Assembly (NCBI RefSeq): GCF_900141785.1
Contig: NZ_FQYP01000001.1
Coordinates: 558,001-622,000 of the forward strand
Reading direction: 5' to 3'
Source: Aquimarina spongiae
GTDB lineage: Bacteria > Bacteroidota > Bacteroidia > Flavobacteriales > Flavobacteriaceae
DNA: 64,000 nt
Positions 60,181 through 64,000 of this stretch are shown here, in pieces (position 1 is the first letter of the stretch; each line of letters starts with the position of its first letter). Position numbers and translations under genes: made by a program. Under the pieces are notes generated by a model. The model had not been told where the DNA came from. It did no database searches and saw only the letters and a program-made list of their open reading frames with translations.

Positions 60181-61017
60181 ATGATCATAGAAGCAGCAAT
60201 AGGAGACGCATATGGAGCTGGTTTTGAGTTCCGAAAAGATGCGTTTATAAAAGCAAACAATACACTTACCACATATCATTCTCATGGTTTATATACCGAG
60301 ATTTATAAAAAGTATACCGATGATACGCAAATGGCCATTGCCATTGCAGAGTTATTAGTAGAAGAAGATGATTGGACTCAAGAAAAGGTAGCGGATAAGT
60401 TTGTGGAAGTATTTCATCGTGATATACGCAGAGGATATTCTAATCGTGTATATGATGCGCTGTACAGCAGCAAAACAGGAAAGGATTTTTTAAAAACCAT
60501 CAATAATGAGAGTTCTGGTAACGGAGCTGCGATGCGAGCGTATACCTTGGGATATATTCGGGATATTGATCAATTGAAAGCTTTTGTTGAAATTCAAGCC
60601 AGAACTTCTCATGATACGCAAGAAGGAATTACCGGTGCACTGCGTATTGCCTTGGCCGTTCATTACTATTTATATGTAAATGAAGGTTCTTTGATCGACT
60701 TTTTGGATGAAACCATACAGGAAAAAGGAAATTATCAAATCGTTAGTCCTATCGACATGCACTCATATCCAACCACTAATGCTGTGATTCCATTGGTAAT
60801 TGAAGCGACTAGTATGCAATCCTGTTTGCAAAAAGGAATTGATTATGGAGGCGATACCGATACCGTTGCCGAAATGTCTATGGCTATTTTGAGTGTAAAA
60901 AAGGGAGTGATCAATGATTTACCATCTTTTTTATACGATGAGTTAGAAAATGGCAAGTATGGTAGAGATTATTTGGTAACACTAGATAGGAAGCTACAAC
61001 AAAAGTTTGGTTTTTGA
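60181..61017 (+). CDS. ADP-ribosylglycohydrolase (DraG-like), copy 1
   Basis: A 278-residue enzyme that removes or hydrolyses ADP-ribose. AAIGDAYGAGFEF (5-17), YTDDTQMA (45-52) and YGGDTDTVAEM (about 222-232) supply the acidic residues that hold two magnesium ions; NGAAMRAYTLG is also conserved. Substrates may be ADP-ribosylated protein, DNA or free ADP-ribose derivatives. It begins 12 nt after the PRPP-synthetase-like stop. Confidence 0.9.
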   Translation: MIIEAAIGDAYGAGFEFRKDAFIKANNTLTTYHSHGLYTEIYKKYTDDTQMAIAIAELLVEEDDWTQEKVADKFVEVFHRDIRRGYSNRVYDALYSSKTGKDFLKTINNESSGNGAAMRAYTLGYIRDIDQLKAFVEIQARTSHDTQEGITGALRIALAVHYYLYVNEGSLIDFLDETIQEKGNYQIVSPIDMHSYPTTNAVIPLVIEATSMQSCLQKGIDYGGDTDTVAEMSMAILSVKKGVINDLPSFLYDELENGKYGRDYLVTLDRKLQQKFGF

Positions 61018-61041
61018 ATATAAAGGATACAGGAATACACT

Positions 61042-61518
61042 ATGGGAATACAAAATAAAGTGCGTGTCATTACAGCGCCAGAGGATGTAACGAATATCAA
61101 AGATTATTCTGTTTTTCTGGCCGGTAGTATCGAAGGGGATACAGCCCAAAAATGGCAGGATAAAGTGATTCAGGCATTAGAAGGAGATCAGGTTACCTTG
61201 CTTAATCCACGAAGGTTGAATTGGGACGCTAGTTGGAAGCAAGAAATTACAAATCCTCAGTTTAATGAGCAGGTTACCTGGGAATTGGACGCTTTGGAGC
61301 AATGTGATTTGATCGTTATGTATTTTGATAAAGGGACCAAATCCCCAATTTCATTGCTAGAACTGGGATTGTTTGCCAAAAGTGGGAAACTAATTGTATG
61401 TTGCCCAGAGGGTTTTTGGAGAAAAGGAAATGTAGATATCGTCTGTAAACGGTACGGAGTACAACAAGTAGATCGATTAGAAGAATTGATTGAAGTGATT
61501 AAAAAGAGAAAGAAATGA
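61042..61518 (+). CDS. Nucleoside 2-deoxyribosyltransferase-like protein
   Basis: A 158-residue Rossmann-like protein of the nucleoside deoxyribosyltransferase group: VFLAGSIEGDTAQKWQ, NPRRLNW and the catalytic-Glu segment SPISLLELGLFA, with CDLIVMYFD before it. It may handle a nucleotide breakdown product of NAD or ADP-ribose; relatives also occur in defence systems. Its last 4 nt overlap the second glycohydrolase. Confidence 0.85.
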   Translation: MGIQNKVRVITAPEDVTNIKDYSVFLAGSIEGDTAQKWQDKVIQALEGDQVTLLNPRRLNWDASWKQEITNPQFNEQVTWELDALEQCDLIVMYFDKGTKSPISLLELGLFAKSGKLIVCCPEGFWRKGNVDIVCKRYGVQQVDRLEELIEVIKKRKK

Positions 61519-62462
61519 AATCGATGTTAGATCGTTTAAAAGGAGGGATACTAGGAGTAGCAATAGGGGATGCACTTGGCGTTCCGGTTGAATTTAAATC
61601 CAGAGAATATTTAAAAAATGAACCAGTAACCGATTATATGGGATACATGTGCTGGAATCAACCTCCAGGAACATGGTCTGATGACTCATCGCTAACACTA
61701 TGTCTCGTTGATAGTTTGATTAAAGGGTATGATATAGAAGATATCGGACAAACTTTTGCCAAGTGGTATAGCACTGGATATTGGGGTGCTCATTACGAAG
61801 TTTTTGATGTTGGCGGTAGCACTAGACATTCTTTGGATAGAGTGTTATCCGGTTTATCTGCTAAGTTTTCTGGTAATATGTTCGAACACGATAATGGTAA
61901 TGGATCCCTGATGAGAACTTTGCCTTTGGTCTATTTTCTTCACAGAGAAACATCAATATCAAAACGTTATGAAATCATAAAAGAAGTATCTTCTGTGACG
62001 CATGCGCATCTTAGATCTGTATTCTCTTGTTTTATCTATGTAGAATATGGGTTGTTATTATTAAAAGGGCAAGAGAAACATGAAGCATATAAAAATATAA
62101 AACAACCGATTTTGGAGTTTTCAAAAACCATGGATTTCAATACGAATGAAATTGATCTCTTTGCACGAATTTTAGAAGGGGATATTTCTAAGGAAAAGGA
62201 AAATACCATACAGAGTACAGGTTATGTGCTCCATTCTTTAGAAGCTTCTTTATGGTGTTTTTTGAATAGTGACACCTATGCTGAAGCCGTCTTGAAAGCT
62301 GTAAATCTAGGAGGAGATACTGATACTACCGCTGCAATTACAGGAGGATTAGCAGGATTATATGTTAGAGATGGAGGTATCCCAGAGACATGGAAATCTC
62401 GATTAGCTAGACTTGAAGATATTGAAGAGCTGATCGATAGATTTAATACAAGTATACAATGA
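61515..62462 (+). CDS. ADP-ribosylglycohydrolase (DraG-like), copy 2
   Basis: A 315-residue paralogue. GGILGVAIGDALGVPVEF (10-27), TWSDDSSL (53-60), NGSLMRTLPL and LGGDTDTTAAITGG near the end carry the bimetal acidic residues. SDDS in place of TDDT marks a different subgroup from copy 1, so the two probably act on different substrates. It overlaps neighbours by 4 nt on both sides. Confidence 0.9.
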   Translation: MKSMLDRLKGGILGVAIGDALGVPVEFKSREYLKNEPVTDYMGYMCWNQPPGTWSDDSSLTLCLVDSLIKGYDIEDIGQTFAKWYSTGYWGAHYEVFDVGGSTRHSLDRVLSGLSAKFSGNMFEHDNGNGSLMRTLPLVYFLHRETSISKRYEIIKEVSSVTHAHLRSVFSCFIYVEYGLLLLKGQEKHEAYKNIKQPILEFSKTMDFNTNEIDLFARILEGDISKEKENTIQSTGYVLHSLEASLWCFLNSDTYAEAVLKAVNLGGDTDTTAAITGGLAGLYVRDGGIPETWKSRLARLEDIEELIDRFNTSIQ

Positions 62463-63094
62463 AATTAGAATTAAAAAAATATACAGAACAATTAGATAAA
62501 TGGCCAGAAAGTGGTTATCACATTATGGCTCAATATAATGAAGAAAAAATAATAGTATATCAATCTTACAGACCTGATATAGGAAGTTTTGCCGCCGAAA
62601 ATCAATATTTTGGAGGTAATTTTAGTTTAGATCGCATGACTTGGATCAAACCCAATTTTCTTTGGATGATGTTTCGAAACGGTTGGGGTACAAAAGAAGG
62701 ACAAGAAGTCGTACTAGCAATACATCTTAAAAGAACAGCTTTTGAAAATTACTTAGAAAATGCCGTGTATTCTTCATTCAAACCAGAGTTTTATGAGTCT
62801 TATGAAACTTGGCAAAAGGATGTACAACGATCGAATGTACGATTGCAATGGGATCCAGATCATGATCCCTATGGGGCCAAATTAGAGCGTAGAGCAATAC
62901 AAATCGGTCTTCGGAAAGAGTATATACAATCTTATTCAAAAGATGATATCTTAGAAATTGAAGATATTTCAGATTTTGTAAAAGAGCAATATGAGTTTGT
63001 GAAATCTAAAAATTTGAACGAGTTAGTGATCCCTAATGAGAAACCATTAGTTTTTGAAAATGAAGAATTGAATAAATATTTGATGCTGAAATGA
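62459..63094 (+). CDS. DUF4291 protein
   Basis: A 211-residue cytoplasmic protein with the DUF4291 hallmarks YQSYRPDIGSFAAENQYFGG, RMTWIKPNFLWMMFR and GWGTKEGQEVVLAIHL, followed by ERRAIQIGLRKE. Its biochemical role is unknown; location inside a NAD/ADP-ribose block is the main clue. 4-nt overlaps on both sides indicate coupled translation. Confidence 0.88.
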   Translation: MKLELKKYTEQLDKWPESGYHIMAQYNEEKIIVYQSYRPDIGSFAAENQYFGGNFSLDRMTWIKPNFLWMMFRNGWGTKEGQEVVLAIHLKRTAFENYLENAVYSSFKPEFYESYETWQKDVQRSNVRLQWDPDHDPYGAKLERRAIQIGLRKEYIQSYSKDDILEIEDISDFVKEQYEFVKSKNLNELVIPNEKPLVFENEELNKYLMLK

Positions 63095-63567
63095 AAGAAA
63101 TAACCTATTTAAAAGGAGATGCTACTGTTCCACAAGCTAAAGAAACAAAGATCATTGTACATATATGTAACAATATTGGTGGTTGGGGAAAAGGATTTGT
63201 TCTTGCGATTTCAAAAAGATGGTCAGAGCCTGAAAAATCGTATAGAGAATGGCATCGAAATAGAGCAAAAAACGATTTTGAATTGGGAGCTATTCAGGTA
63301 ATTCAGGTTGCAGATTATATTTATGTAGGGAATATGATAGCGCAGCTGGGAATAAAAACTAGAAGTAAAGGTGTACCTATTCGATATGAAGCTGTGAAAG
63401 AATGTTTAGAAAAGATTGCAAAAGAAGCTCAACTACTTTCAGCCAGTATTCACATGCCAAGAATAGGGTGCGGACTTGCCGGAGGTAAATGGGAAAAAAT
63501 AGAACCGATAATACAAAAAACATTAATTCAAAAAGAGTTAGATGTTTATGTATATGATTTTGAATAG
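63091..63567 (+). CDS. Macro-domain (ADP-ribose-binding) protein
   Basis: A 158-residue single-domain protein. IVHICNNIGGWGKGFVLAI is the ligand loop of macro domains, GAIQVIQV and HMPRIGCGLAGGKWEKIEPII form the second loop. Such proteins bind or hydrolyse ADP-ribose on proteins or DNA. It completes a set of three ADP-ribose-related genes in one operon. Confidence 0.9.
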   Translation: MKEITYLKGDATVPQAKETKIIVHICNNIGGWGKGFVLAISKRWSEPEKSYREWHRNRAKNDFELGAIQVIQVADYIYVGNMIAQLGIKTRSKGVPIRYEAVKECLEKIAKEAQLLSASIHMPRIGCGLAGGKWEKIEPIIQKTLIQKELDVYVYDFE

Positions 63568-63572
63568 AAGAT

Positions 63573-64000
63573 ATGTTTAATAGGAAAAAGGGAAAAGAGA
63601 ATTTGAGGCCGGATCTAGTATACAAATATAGAGGTGGAAATGATACGATATTTGAAAGAGATTTAAGTTCATTAGAAAGAAATTACTTTTGGTCATCATC
63701 CATTAAGGCTCTTAATGATCCTTGTGAAGGGATAATTAATTGGGATAGGTTTAATAAACAGTCAAGTATAGTTGCTGACTTATTAGACAGCGAACAAAAA
63801 AAAGAAAAATTGTTAGGAGTTAATAAGGCCATTGAAGGACTTGATTCCACTTGTCAAAAAGCTGGGGTCTATTCGCTTTCCACAACTTCAAATGACGAAC
63901 TTTTATGGGCACATTATTCTGATTCTCACAAAGGATTTTGTATAGAATATGACTTAAATATACTGCTAAAAAGTTATCAGACGAATAGAGTATTTCCTTT
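63573..64000 (+). CDS. DUF2971-family protein, N-terminal part (runs off the window)
   Basis: The first 142 codons are present. YKYRG, YFWSSSIKALNDPCEG and ELLWAHYSDSHKGFCIEYD match the DUF2971 pattern, a family often found near defence and toxin genes. It starts 5 nt after the macro-domain stop, so it belongs to the same operon. Confidence 0.8.
   Translation, partial: MFNRKKGKENLRPDLVYKYRGGNDTIFERDLSSLERNYFWSSSIKALNDPCEGIINWDRFNKQSSIVADLLDSEQKKEKLLGVNKAIEGLDSTCQKAGVYSLSTTSNDELLWAHYSDSHKGFCIEYDLNILLKSYQTNRVFP

Overview
The window looks like part of a chromosome from a marine-type Flavobacteriaceae (Bacteroidota), possibly close to Aquimarina; the genus is a guess. The evidence is low GC, no Shine-Dalgarno sites, promoters fitting TTTG-N19/20-TAnnTTTG, a type IX secretion (T9SS) C-terminal signal on a metallocarboxypeptidase, and many Bacteroidota-only families (DUF5777 barrels, ToxR-like winged-helix regulators, PF13568-type porins). 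I saw no rRNA, tRNA, CRISPR array, insertion sequence or prophage.

Layout. 0-5.5 kb: an LRR lipoprotein (cut by the window edge), a secreted barrel/toxin-23-like protein and XerD on the minus strand, then three porin-family paralogues (the middle one frameshifted), aroQ and a Dph6-like PP-loop ATPase. 5.5-9.5 kb: lipoamide dehydrogenase, a small lipoprotein, two coupled msrB genes, an alpha/beta hydrolase. 9.6-16.6 kb: a helicase; an ArsR-headed operon (ArsR, SDR, PhzF, amino-acid racemase, MDR reductase) with two copies of one palindromic operator; an RlmI-like methyltransferase. 16.7-24.5 kb: OmpA lipoprotein, M23/LysM peptidase, a degenerate hybrid histidine kinase, ECF sigma factor plus membrane partner, SRPBCC-ArsR pair, sterol-desaturase-family enzyme.

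24.5-25.3 kb holds the most unusual small-scale structure: a tandem array of four near-identical 28-codon genes plus a related 43-codon gene, all on the minus strand. Then: a secreted methyltransferase, a ToxR-like regulator facing an FKBP-YceI fusion, aldehyde dehydrogenase/DUF779 with a divergent MarR, S41 peptidase, SDR, M15-like peptidase and the large T9SS carboxypeptidase. 39.8-46.3 kb: a small autoregulated HTH gene, a divergent SLATT(DUF4231)/TIR pair that could be anti-phage, a 0.7-kb gene-poor stretch with coding relics, and a membrane HTH regulator facing a secreted LamG-like protein.

46.4-54.3 kb: two paralogous cassettes (OB-fold anchor, YceI, DUF5777 barrel) with c-type cytochrome lipoproteins, around a membrane LytTR regulator and a COG4315 repeat lipoprotein. 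54.6-56.1 kb: a receiver-glycosyltransferase fusion facing an HPt gene. 58.5-64 kb: an NrtR-like NUDIX regulator followed by a PRPP-synthetase-like gene, two ADP-ribosylglycohydrolases, a nucleoside deoxyribosyltransferase-like protein, DUF4291, a macro domain and DUF2971 (cut by the window edge), with 4-nt overlaps within the 61.0-63.6 kb block. The NUDIX and PRPP-synthetase promoters share the same 12-mer, so this looks like a NAD/ADP-ribose operon.
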